Shown: positions 1-12,800 of the stretch, in pieces | Layout of the letters: each line of letters opens with the position of its first letter | Position numbering within the stretch: position 1 is the stretch's first letter | Source: Amphiduros pacificus | Taxonomy: Eukaryota; Annelida; Polychaeta; Phyllodocida; Hesionidae | Direction: 5' to 3' | DNA: 64,000 bases | Assembly (NCBI GenBank): GCA_949316495.1 | Contig: OX439004.1 | Span: forward strand, 9,876,536-9,940,535 | The notes under the pieces: model-generated | Told to the model about the DNA's origin: nothing | The model's database searches: none | What the model saw: the letters and a program-made list of their open reading frames with translations, nothing else | Made by a program: the position numbers and the translations under genes

Positions 1-476
1 ATAGGTAGGTGGCACCAGTAGTGCCATCATAGGTAGGTGGCACCAGTAGTACCATCATAGGTAGATGGCACCAGTAGTACCATCAAAGGTAGGTGGCACC
101 AGTCGTACCATCAAAGGGAGGTGGCACCAGTCGTACCACCATAGGTAGGTGGCACCAGTAGTACCCTCATAGGTAGGTGGCACCAGTAGTACCCTCATAG
201 GTAGGTGGCACCAGTAATACCACCATAGGTAGGTGGCACCAGTAGTACCCTCATATGTAGGTGGCACCAGTAGTACCCTCATAGGTAGGTGGCACCAGTA
301 GTACCCTCATAGGTAGGTGGCACCAGTAGTACCCTCATAGGTAGGTGGCACCAGTAGTACCCTCATAGGTAGGTGGCACCAGTAGAACCCTCTTAGGTAG
401 GTGGCACCAGTAGTACCACCATAGGTAGGTGGCACCAGTAGTACCCTCATAGGTAGGTGGCACCAGTAATACCATC
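1..476. repeat. Minisatellite, 28-bp unit
   Basis: About 17 head-to-tail copies of a 28-bp unit built round the core GGTAGGTGGCACCAGTAGTA, with scattered substitutions and slightly changed spacing in a few units. The array runs off the left edge, so its full length is unknown. It lies in the intron before the first visible exon of the ceramide kinase-like gene and ends about 125 bp from that exon. The minus-strand open frame across it is a repeat artefact. Confidence 0.95.
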
Positions 477-600
477 ATTGTCAAAGTGTCAGTCAGTGGT
501 TAGTCTATTGCAGCTTCTGAAAACTATATAGGCAATTACATTCCCCAAAGAGAACAAACAATGGATTCAATAAATATTTAAAACATTCATTGCTTTGCAG

Positions 601-812
601 ATTTATCCAAGGAGATCCCGTGGAAGTCAGTGAAGGGAGAGTTCATGAATGTGTCAATATTCTCGCTGGCAGGGCGCAGCACTCTAGCTCCGCTGGGAAT
701 GAGCAAGTACACTCACATGAACGACGGATCCCTCGATCTTGTTCTGGTCCGAAACACAGACAGGCACGAATTTGTCAGATACTTACGCAGACATGGAAAC
801 CTGAAAAACCAG
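601..812 (+). CDS. CERKL: CERKL-like exon: conserved kinase C-terminal lobe
   Basis: The acceptor ends TTTGCAG at 600 and the donor is GTACTT at 813. The exon starts in phase 2 (first codon split) and ends in phase 0. It encodes about 70 residues including KGEFMNVSIFSLAG, a DG-containing MNDGSLDLVLVRNTDRHEF stretch and RYLRRHGNLKNQ. In CERK/CERKL this block follows the catalytic domain and is typical of the DAGK-type C-terminal lobe. This is the strongest family evidence in the gene. Confidence 0.9.
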
Positions 813-3800
813 GTACTTTTTGTGTAACTGCCTTGTTTTGTATAGAATAAAATCAGGATGGTATTTTTGATACCATGTTTTTTCTAAATTTTTCTGTGCT
901 AAATATATATGTTTGCATTGTAAAACTTTTCTATTTGCGATGGATATTCATGTGCTGTAGGGTGTTTCATTTTTCGGACTTTTTTTCCGATCAAGCTGCT
1001 CATTAAAAGAAATGTTCTCTGATATGTAGTAAACCCACAGAAAAAAATTAAGACCAATCGATCAACTTTTAGACCCCCCCCTACCACCTTGTATGTATGA
1101 CCTCGGAAATCAGTGCTCGGTGGCCATTTTCTGGTTAAAGTTCAAGTCTCATTGCCTCATAATTTCATTTTATTCAACTCAGGTAGTGTCTGTGTCACAC
1201 ACATGTAGTTTTAAAGGTTACTTAATATTTCAAGATCATTCCCATTTAATTTGGGTCAAAATCATTCAAATTCAAGACATTAATTCTGAAAAATATACAT
1301 TTTCAAATTAATTTCACACTCATATCAGATAAATTTTTCACATTATTTCCACATTAAATTCAAATTGAGAATTATATCATAGTATGAAAGTTCACAGATT
1401 TGTCTCCATTTCACTTTTAGCTCTGCTGAGACTCACAGAGCTTTAGGAGTGGGGAAAATGTCTGTCCGTCCGTCTGTCAAAATTTCTTTGAAAGTCTTCT
1501 TCTCCAAAACTACCAGTAATATATGTTTCAAATTTTATACAGAGGTAGACATTGAGACAAAGATTCAGATTCCTTCAAATCTTAGTGATGTCACCATTGA
1601 CCTTAGTGCAGTGACCTCGAGGTTAGAAATTTTGTACTGAGCATATTTCAGTAACCACTTAAAAGTGAATAAACATATGTCGATGGCCTTAGGGCTATGA
1701 TTATCATTGCTTTTTTGTAATGTTTGTGAACATTTCTTCCTAACTGATTATTTAAAACCAATTCAAGAGCAGAAGATGATATTGACCAATCAAAATGCAT
1801 GTTACATACATATCAAATTTGGCCCCAACTTGTTATCTCAATTCTCATTGGCTAGTATTTCTCCTTGACAACATTTTGGGCTAAGATTATTGAAATTAAT
1901 TCGGAAAAATATACATTTTCAAATCAATTTCACACTCATATTGGATACATATGTTCACATTATGTCCACATTAACTTCAAATTGAGAATTATATTTTAGT
2001 GTGAAAGTTCACAGATTTGTCTCCATCTCATTTTTAAGTAATTATGGAATTTTAAGTCTGTGTGAAGAAGAGACATGGACAATGAGACCTCTGTGAGCTC
2101 CCTTCTTTGCAGAGTTAGCTTAATCCTGGATGTCCTTCACTCCCATTTCTGCTGCATCTTTGACAAATGTCACTACTTTTACAATAGCTGCCATTTGTCT
2201 GTATTCCTCATCATCTTGCCAGTGCTCTGGTGGTAAATGGAGCCATCTTCCATCCATTCCTAGGAGTTCAAACTGGAGCCATGACTGTGACCCAATTGGG
2301 GAGTAGTGAGACATTTCCTTGGGAAGACTGGTTTTTCTGGAATGAAGAGCAGGACTAGGCATAGCTTGAAGTTGTGTGGCAATGACAGTCTTCATCCCAT
2401 CATGATCTGTCAAATAAGGCAAATACCACCAGAGATACCAAACATGACAGATACCACAAATGACTTAGCATAGAGTTCTTGACCACGACAGCTATGGATG
2501 ATGCATCAACTGCCTAAAATATATGACATAACATGGTGTAAGAGAAATTGGGAGAAAAAAATATATCTAATGTTAAAATGGATATGCAAAAGATAAATTT
2601 CAAACTGAATTAATAGCCTCAGAATTATATCACATCTCATAGTCACACATATCCACCCACAGCTGCAGATCTAAATTCGGAGCTGGAGCAACCGAGTGTA
2701 CCTGAAGAAACTAAGGCCCATGAAACAGGGCAATGTGCTGGTCTAAACTATTATTGCCAACCAGTATTTCAGGTGTGATGAGATCTGGTCATGTTTCATC
2801 AGCCAGTTTTGCCATATTCATGATATACAATGCTGAGGCAGGAAATCAGGCGCTCACATGGCAAATTTGTCTATACCTTGATCTTATTCAACAAAAGGTC
2901 TCACTACACCTGCAATACTGGCTGACTTTGATAGGATGGGCCAGTACATTTCCCTGTTCCATGGATCTTGGTTTCTTTAGGCTTGCTGGGCTGCTCCAGG
3001 TCCACATTTTAATCTGTGGCTGTGGGATATGTGTGACTATCAGATGTGATATGATTCTGAGGCTATTGATTCACAGTTTGAAATTTATCTTTCACATATC
3101 CATTTTAACATTAAGCATAAATTGTTCTCCCAATTTCTCTTACACCATGTTATGCCATATATTTTAGGCAGTTGATGCATCCTCCATAGCTGTTGTGGTC
3201 AAAAACGCTATGCTAAGTCATTTGTGGTATCTGACTGAGTAGTATTTGTCTTCTTTGACAGATCATTGAATGATGGGATGAAGACTGCAATTATCACACA
3301 ACTTCTAGATATGCCTAGCCCTCTCTATTCATTCAAGAAAACCATTCTTCCCAAAGAAACATGCTTTAACAGGGAAATTTCTCACTACTCCCAGATTGGG
3401 TCACAGTCATGGCTCCAGTTTGAACTCCTCGGAATGGATGGAAGATGGCTCCATTTACCACCAGAGCACTGGCAAGATGATGAGGAATACAGACAAATGG
3501 CAGCTATTGTTAAAGTAGTGGCATTTGTCAAAGATGTAGCAGAAATGGGAGTGAAGGACAAATTTGAAACATATATTACTGGTTGTTTTGGAGAAGAAGA
3601 CTTTCAAAGAAATTTTGACAGACGGACGGACAGACAGACATTTTCCCCACTCCTAAAGCTCTGTGAGTCTCAGCAGAGCTAAAAATGAAATGGAGACAAA
3701 TCTGTGAACTTTCATACTATAATATAATTCTCAATTTGAAGTTAATGTGGAAATAATGTGAAGAATTTATCCGATATGAGTGTGAAATTAATTTGAAAAT

Positions 3801-6800
3801 GTATATTTTTCAGAATTAATGTCTTGAATTTGAATGATTTTGACCCAAATTAAATGGGAATGATCTTGAAATATTAAGTAACCTTTAAAACTACATGTGT
3901 GTGACACAGACACTACCTGAGTTGAATAAAATGAAATTATGAGGCAATGAGACTTGAATTTTAACCAGAAAATGGCCACCGAGCACTGATTTCCGAGGTC
4001 ATACATACAAGGTGGTAGGGGGGGGTCTAAAAGTTGATCGATTGGTCTTAATTTTTTTCTGTGGGTTTACTACATATCAGAGAACATTTCTTTTAATGAG
4101 CAGCTTGATCGGGAAAAAAGTCCGAAAAATGAAACACCCTAATGTGCTGTCTGAACAAGAGGGGTGACCTTCCAGAGGAATAGAGAAATTCTATGATAAA
4201 CTTGTCAAAATATTAAATTGACCTAATTTTATACATTGTCATTGCAGTTTAACTTTCCCTTTGTCGAAGTCTACAGATGTAAAGAGATCAAGTTTCACAT
4301 CCGTTTTCACCAGACCTGGAACCACAAAGATCACAGCTTCAGTGAAATAAATTATGAGATGGAAAGACAAGAAAAAGTGAATATCTTTGAACAAATAGAT
4401 CAATCCCACATAGTTAAATACACTTATAATGGTTAAAGAATATTGTCATATAATAAAGTAGAGTAGGAACATGTTTTTTTTTCTAAAAGATGAATTGATA
4501 GGACAAGATCATGGGTTGGATAGATATATTTCGAAAGCAGGATATCCAATAGCATACACACATAATGGAGGTTTTGTGTGAAGGAGCCATTTAAATTTGC
4601 AAATCAAGTTAGAACTCCTTTCTTGACTTTTGACATTTGCCTCATGGATAAATTTGATTTTATAATAACTGCCAAAGATTCTGGTTCTTACTTTGATTAT
4701 ATATGTTTTCAAGATGGTGGGTCGAGCCACCCGTTCCAAGTCTATGCACGTTATAGACGACTTACGAGACAGCAGTGATGAAGATGACGTGGAAACCTTA
4801 AAGGACAGCTCAAGCTCTGGGGTCAATAGCATCAGCAACAGCAGGAACAACAGCGCTCAGGTAAACAAGAAAATATTCACCAACAAACACACAAAGGACA
4901 GGTATTGTTTTCAGATCATGTATATATTTCTGGAGAGCAATGCATGGAGGGTGAGTTTCCATGTTGCAAAAGCCAGAAAAAAAAAATTGTCTTGTCAATT
5001 TCCTTGAGGTTTTACTTGTATGTCACATAGATTGAAACTGCATCTTTTTTAATCTCTTTGATGTGTCTTATCTTGTTTGAAAAGTTATGTGTCAAAATCA
5101 GGGACTGGCAGTCACATTTTTATCGGGTGTCAGTTTATTTACTTGAAAATTACATGCATTTCTGCACTTTCAGTATGATTAATGTTTTGATATTTTATTT
5201 TCAATATGAATGATGCTATCACTTTTATTTAAAGAATTTATGCATGATTGTTTGTTTTGCTTTAAATGTGGTACAATGTGTATGTTTATGCGATAAATAT
5301 GAGATAATATTTAGAAAACAATGGACACATATCAAGGATGAGGACCGTCGTCTTCTGCATTAAAATTCATGATGAGTTGTTTTATCACTCCACAATGTTA
5401 TTAGGCTCGGCAAGATAGAAGAAAACGATGGCAAGATAACCGAGACCGGGAAAGACAAAGATTAGAGGGGAAGGCAAATACAGAAACAAACAATAAAGAA
5501 ACAACAGAAATCATGGAAATATATACAAATGACACCTCAGATGGTGAAAGAGAACAAGAAGAAGAGGAAGAGAACAACAACAAAAAGAAGAAGAAGAAGA
5601 AAAAAAAGGACAAAACAAAGGAAAAAGCAGAGGAACTTGATAATGAGGTGCAACTAAACACAGATAATTTATTTATTTTTTATAAGATAACAAAATTATT
5701 CTTTGACAATTCTTTTGTTGATTTGATAAATGTATCATTTGTTCTATTGCTAACAAAGATAATAGAAGACTTACAGAGATTTGGCTGCAAAGTTCCTAAA
5801 ATAGATTAATTGGAGAATGGACACCAAACAGATCTATGTGTTATAACTATTATCCATGACCCAAGATATCTGCTTTTTTTATGCCACATTTTTAAATATG
5901 AAAAAAATGCTAAACTTACATTGACTTGTATAAGCACTTCAGTGGTGTTAGAGCAAAATTATTCCAGATATTTGTCATTGCTCACATTTCAGTCATTAGC
6001 CAATGAGGAGAGGAAGCCATCAAATAGCGGTGGTATTTTTGCAAGAATTCGTAGGGCAAGCATCTCAAGTCTCACAAAGACAACCTCAGCTGAAAAGAAA
6101 AAGGATAAAGACCCAGAAACAATGTCTATAGCATCCAGAGATGAAGAGATTGATCCACTTTCACAGGTTGTAAAATATGTTTGGTGTGGCAAAAAGTAGA
6201 TATTGATTTAACTAATTAATTATATTGAAACTAACAAAACAAGATAGCAATGTAGTTTGTGTGACAAGTCAAGCGTTTGTGCAGGAATCAAAAATTTAAA
6301 TTGCATGCATTTATACATTTCTCAGAATCATTTTCTCTGCATCATTTTCTGTACTTTCTTCCTAAAAACTAAAATGTTATAAAGGTTTTGTTTGGAGAAG
6401 TCTTTTTTCAATTTGGCAATTCTGACTTTTATAATTTAGTTTTACCAAAAAACTAAATCTAATACATCAAGAAAGATATAAAATGGTCGGACTAAGATTC
6501 TGAGAATTTGATCCGTGAAAGTACAACTTTTAGCCATTTTAGCTGAGCTGACTAAGTGGGTGGTAGGAAAGTACAGATTAATAATTGTCGTGCGGTGCAT
6601 AACTAATCAGTTTAAATCTAACAAATGTGAGTTTGTGTTTATTTAATACATAATGGTATGAAGAAGGAAATCGTTTGTGATGATGTGTTAGAGGTAGACA
6701 TGTTTTATAGAAGATAAATTTATCCTCCATGCTGTATTCTCAGGATTTCCAATCTTAATATCTTTCTTTACTAACATAATGCATTCTTAAAACAGAAACA

Positions 6801-9800
6801 TGGAAAATAGTGCATATATAGATATAGATTGATATATTTAAAGTTCAGTATTATGATTTAATGATATCGTAAAATATTACTGCAAAAAATATATTTTACA
6901 TTATTTTTTAACATTTTCAGCAATGTTTGATATATATCACAATGTTTAGTTTATCCTAGTTTTAAAGCAAATGTTTATTTTCCAGAGAAAAGGAATGAAC
7001 GTAATACCAAAATAAAAACAAAGATAGTCATTATTAATGTCAGGGCAAGCTATTTAGTGTTCGAGTCAGTTAAGATAAAGTGGTCTGGAATATTTGTATC
7101 CCTTTCAGTTACTTAATGTTGATTTTTGAAAACAATAGATAAAGACAACTGATGTTTAAATGATATTGGTGCTTTAATATGGAGGTATATATATATATTG
7201 AGAGAAACACTCAGGTGATATATTAACATGATAATTATTGTCCGCATCTATTTTTCTTTGTCTGTAAAGGAATATGAATTATGTTTTATGAAAAAAATAT
7301 TACATGGATGAATAACAGAAAAAGATATAGGTGCTGTTTTGTCCCTGAAAATTTGATAGGCCTGTGAAGAAAGGAAAAGACTGTGGCTAGAAAACAGGGA
7401 CAGGGAAAGAAGAATGCTAGAAGAAAAATCAGCGAAAAGGATAAGTGGCAAGGAATCAAAACATATCATGGATGAACAGAACACAGAAATCATCGAAGAA
7501 AACAGCCAAAAAGTCAGTGATAAAGAAACTATAGCTACTATGGATAGACATGTAGTGCACGCCTCAGACGGGGAGAAAGAACTAAAAGAGAACAACAATA
7601 AATATATCAAAAAGAAGAATAAAAAGAGCAAAATAAAGGAGAAAGCCGAGGAACTGGATGCTGAGGTGCTGATAATATCAAATTACTTTTACATCCATAT
7701 ATTTGAAAAGAGTCTTCATATTTATTTTTAAATAAGGAGACTCAACAATATCTTTTTAACTGAAATAATCAAAAATTTAATTCTTTATTTATTGTAAGAT
7801 CGACATTTAAACTTAATTTAAAGACAAATATGTCTTAAGAATCGATAGGACAATCATTATAATTTTTGGCTGTGTTTGAGAAATTCTTGAAATTCTTGTT
7901 GAGAAACTTGAGTTTACCCTATTTAGTTCAGGATCAATTTTTTCATATCTATATCTCATTAAATTGAGTGACTACCAACCAATGGATATTACTTAGCATT
8001 GTCACTTCTGATACAATCATTCCAGGGTTTCTTAAAACTGTTTAGTAATTTCTCCATATCAAAAATGGATGGATATAAGCACAAATGAACAAACAGAGCA
8101 AACAATTATACAGGTTTATGCCCCTATTTCAGTCATTAGCTAGTGAGGAGCAGAAGCCATCAGGTAGCCGAGGTTTTCTCGCAAGAATACGGACAACGAG
8201 TATCTCAAGTATCACAAAAACAACACCTGCTGAAAAGAAAAAGGACAAAGACCCAGAGACTGTGTCTAAAGCATCTAGTGAAGAAGAAACTGGTCCCCTC
8301 TTGCAGGTTGTTTAAGACACATCATCTGTGACTTAATACGTAGTTAGAATACTGTCCCTAATAGAATAACTCTACATTTATGATGGTTGGAACTATAAGG
8401 TTGTAATAGCTTCTAATAATTTGGAAAAGATTGTTTTTTCATAAGAATATGGATGCCTTTATACATGGATAAGGTGATAGTGGTAAAGTTTGATATAACA
8501 TATTTTAACATATATGCATTTCACAACATAAAATTATGAAACCTAATTTTTACAGTAATTACTTACATAAATATAAACATGTAACACTGGTAAGATCCTT
8601 GTTTCTAGATCTCTGTATATATTGATTTCTCATTTTTCTAGACACCAGGACTGCTATAAAAATCTTTTAGCTCACAACTTCATTTTGGTTTTAATCATTA
8701 CGTGTTAAGCCCTGAACACAATATTCAACCAACTTTCGGCCATCTTGGTTTTGGTGCTTTCATGGATTGGTTAAAACAATCACAAAAGATTTTCTTGGTG
8801 ATACAGAAGCTGTGAATGCTATCGTTGCTGTTCCCTAATCAACTTTTTAATATCTAATGACTGTTCCAAATCAAAGACTTTCTTCTAAAAGTTGGGTATT
8901 TTTTCTTAAGGTCAAGGATCTTTTATAATTTTCCTCTGAGAGTATATTTAAATAAGCCAAGTAGATTAAAATAAGTCAAGAATTTGATGATAGATATCAT
9001 ATTATTTTTTCAAATTATTTTCTGTATATAGTATAGGATATTAATCACTGGTGGTATTAAATCATTATTGATGTTGTTTGCAGTTCCAATTTGATTAAAG
9101 TATTGAATGTGATATTTTATTTTTTTGTTTCATACCTTTACAGTAATACACAGGTATAAACCAGTATTTGTTACTTATGACTGTAACATGCTCTTTAGAA
9201 GTTCAAATGCTCTTTAGAACTTAAATGCTCTTTTGACTTTAGAAATGCTCTTTTATGATTAAATGTAAAGCATTTTTCAGTGACCGTGTTGACCATATAT
9301 GTCATCTCAGAGTAGAATGGTGTCTTTGAAGGAGAAATGTGTAAAAAAAAATTGCACAGAGTTTGCAAATAGGTGGTAATAAAAAGGGTTTGAAAATCCA
9401 TGTGATTTAGATTATATTTAGAAAAGTATATTTGTCAAGAGGAGATGGCAGATTAGTGTGGTAAAGAAAAGTATTGTCTAACATCAATATTTATAAAAAA
9501 AAAGTTTTCAATTTGTAAATGTTGGTAGAGTCAAAAAGAGAAGAGGAAAAAAAGGAGGCAAAAAAATGAGGATAAAGAAAGGAGCGATTTGAAAGAGGAA
9601 GGGAAGAAAGAAATTCATAGCAATGAAGAAACAGAAATTACAAACATATGTGGAATGGATGAAACGGAAAAGGAAAAGTCAGAGGAAACCATCAAGAAGC
9701 ACAAAAAGAAACATAAGAGCAAAGAGAAGGATAAGGAGTTGGAAGAGGAAGAAAAGGTGCTGAAACACACATGAGAATAATATCTCACAATTTCGTAAAG

Positions 9801-12800
9801 ATCTAGCATTCATTATATATTTCAATTCAGGAAATTTAAATGGTTTTGAAACTAAATTTGCATACTTTTTTATGTATGATAAAAAACCATACTTTTCTGA
9901 CGAATGATAAAAATCAAAATTGATTCGTCCTTGCATTCACATATCAGACCAGGACATATTTAATGAATTTTATCTCCATCTGGGGACTGAAAAGTTTACA
10001 TCATCTGTATAGATTTAATATAATGAAATATTGAGTCCTACATCTTCAAACTATGATAGAATAAGGATTTTCAAAAGGGAAATCATCAAGAACATTATTC
10101 CAGATATTTGTCATTGCTCCCATTTCAGTCATTAGCCAATGAGGAGAGAAAGCCCTCAAATAGCGGTGGTATTTTTGCAAGAATTCGTAGGGCAAGCATC
10201 TCAAGTCTCACAAAGACGACACCAGCAGCAAAGAAAAAGGACACAGACCCAGAGACAGTGTCCTTAGAGCCTGAAGATGATGACATGGATACACTTTCAC
10301 AGGTTATCACTGTAACTCTCTTGTGACTAATATGTCCTTGCAATGTGTGGACCTCTTGTTTTAATATTCATGTTTCTAGGTTTCATGTACATTTTCGTAA
10401 TTAATGAGATATTAATTATATATTTTATCCAGGAACATATAACTGTAAGTAGCGTGCAAGTTAAAACCCTAGGTAGACTTTGATATACCATATTTATCTA
10501 AATTACAAAATTACAAATTACAAAAGCTTTATTTGCTTATGGCATCTGTGTATTTGGCATCTTATGGCATCTGTATATTTGTGTGTAGTTTAGAATCCAT
10601 GCATACCCTCAAAGTAAAAAAAAAATATTTCAATGTTTAAATTTGGAGGTAATCTTGAAAAAGAAAATAGGCATTCTTCAAAATGAGGAATATTGCCAAT
10701 TAGATCAAATTTGAAGAACTTCAGTATTGTCTATCCAACTATTAGAAAATAATTTTTTTTTTGGGGGGCAGTTATGTGCAGTAAACTGAGATAGATTTGC
10801 ATGTTTCTTAAATTTTATTTATTTTTATATTTTCCTTGGATATCTTTTTATTGTGGATTCTGGTGGATTGTAGATATGTTTTAATGTTGAGGATGTTAGT
10901 CGTGGGTAACAATATTCCTCGCAAACCTCTCATATCTCATTAACTTCAACACATGTATTCAACCTTACATGGTTTGCAAATCATTTTTTTTCCAGATCAA
11001 TCAAAATCTTTGTGGTTTAATATTTCCTGCAATGTGTGAAACCATTAACGATACAATATGATTGTCAACCTATATATCACATTGTACATATGAACTAACG
11101 GGATCTGGATTATTTCACCTAATTGTGAATCTGTTGTTTACTTTACTCTAACTGAACGAGATTGTCTTCTTATAATCTTTTATTGTAATCTTAGAATTTT
11201 CAGTGACCCTGCAATCAAAAATCAGAATTGTTGCATCCTTTATGTTGTATTTGAATTTTTATTTCAGATATTTACTTCCCAAATAATTAGTTAATTTCCT
11301 CTCAATTTATTAAAATATAATAGATTTAGCTTTTAATCATATATGTTAGACAGCAAGTCTTCTGTGAACAGGATATTTTTGCCAATTTAACATGTTTTTT
11401 ACCTTTCCAGCTGTAGTTGTTGCAAGTCATAATCATTATGAGAAACTGAATTATTTAAACTTCTTACACATTTGAATTAATATGTTGAAATAAGTGTCAT
11501 TCATCCATTGAAAGATAATTGTACAATGTGCCTATCTTTGTACATATTTAAATCTTTATATACTTGAACACATTTTATTATATTTGAACTCATTTAATGG
11601 TTGTTAAGATATTTTGACATTATTATAATAGTTTTTTGATAAAATAAACCAAAAGAATGTAAATTCTCAGTATTCTGGCAATTGCGGACTGAATTGACAC
11701 GCTCCAATGTTATGCAATAATAATAATAATTAAAAAAATTTATAAGGCACCGATTCAGACTAAATCTGCTCATGGCACCTTTGTATAAAAGATGCCTTGT
11801 AAAACTGCATCTTTAGTTTTTTTTTAAAAGAGGTCAGCTTTATATTTAGTGTAAGTGTGTTTTATGACCATATCCCCCCCCAAAAAAAAACAATTATGAT
11901 TATTTGTTAACTTTTCTGACTTTATATTTCCAGACATCCCGAACAGCAAGCAGAGCCAACAGTGTGTGTGAACTTAACACAACTCACAAGTGAGTTATAT
12001 CCACGTTTCTTATTTTTAAAGGTAACACTGACAGAGAATTCCATTTGGACAACTGTAAGCAGGATTTATTAAATCCCAGATAGTCCTTATCCAACTCAAG
12101 TGATACAACAATATTAAAACCTGTTGGTGTTGGTCAGGGGCTGCATATGAGGATATTAATATCTAAACATCTTAAAGTTCAAAGTTAAAAAGAAGCATAC
12201 CAAATGTCATGTTGTGTTATTCCTTGAGAGAAAATACTGTACATTGAGTGTAAAGTCTTCAGTATGGAACCAAAGTGGGAGATTAAATAGTTGAAACATT
12301 GACACTTATTGTGTTATCGAATAAATAATTTGTGATAGGGATAGCCAAGAACTAAAATCATGGCATCTTTCAGTTGTTCACGAAATGGCTGAAAAGTTCT
12401 TAATGGCCTCACATGTTATATAACAAGGCATTAGGCTTACAAAAAAGGTGTTTATAAGGTATAAATACAAACAAATATGTTCAAATCACAGCATATTTGA
12501 ATGTTTTAACATTTTAGCCCCAATGCGTACTACTATCGGCCCACATTTGGTGATGTTGAGAGAGCCAAGAGACAAAAGGCTCAAAGAAGGAAAGACGAGC
12601 GACGCAGAGATAAGGCGGAAAAACTCATGAAATCTGCATGGAATATTGATAATGAATTGGTAGATGAAACAAACTTTGAATTTACGTAAGTTATTTGGGA
12701 CCTTTTGAAATACATTTAATTAAATCTGATTTCTTTGTCAGCTTTTGTACAATGTTAACATGTAATTTCCTGTGACTTTAAATGTAACGTTAAATATTCT

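Larger units (their letters stand above)
958..4141. mobile_element. Palindromic hAT-type DNA transposon with 8-bp TSD
   Basis: The ends are perfect inverted termini starting TAGGGTGTTTC, flanked by the direct 8-bp duplication ATGTGCTG at 950-957 and 4142-4149. TIRs beginning TAGGG/CAGGG with 8-bp duplications are typical of hAT elements. The inverted arms (958-about 1535 and about 3560-4141) are roughly 580 bp and about 98% identical by eye. Inside, two degenerate transposase fragments lie in opposite orientation: minus strand about 2545-2117 and plus strand about 3164-3570. Short inverted segments continue inward (about 2570-2740 against 2930-3130), leaving a centre of about 200 bp. The left arm has an extra 0.5 kb (about 1536-2116) that repeats part of the TIR (1890-2040 resembles 1280-1425). 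Both transposase copies are broken, so the element is non-autonomous. Confidence 0.85.
813..4247. other. CERKL-like intron filled by a palindromic transposon
   Basis: Intron of about 3.4 kb. Almost all of it (958-4141) is the hAT-type palindrome described separately. The remaining flanks, 813-957 and 4142-4247, are plain AT-rich intron. The other introns of this gene (4377-4713, 4861-5404, 5648-5992, 6167-7359, 7666-8132, 8307-9528, 9757-10128, 10303-11933, 11990-12517, 12686-12996) are AT-rich. I see nothing in them beyond a short dispersed-repeat match near 8690-8910. Confidence 0.7.

Noticed and set aside
1-476. CRISPR-like direct repeats
   Set aside because: Units are contiguous with no unique spacers, and the genome is clearly eukaryotic; the same applies to every other array here.
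2733-3167. Plus-strand 144-codon hydrophobic frame in the centre of the palindrome
   Set aside because: Composition fits translation of non-coding DNA; partly overlaps inverted segments and has no family match.
1093-4006. Identical 72-codon frames on opposite strands at 1093-1311 and 3788-4006
   Set aside because: They are the two inverted arms of the hAT palindrome; no transposase or other domain in them.
5401-5661. Minus-strand Ser/Phe-rich frame
   Set aside because: Antisense of the Lys/Glu-rich cassette exon A1; the same explains 7248-7631 and 9615-9809.
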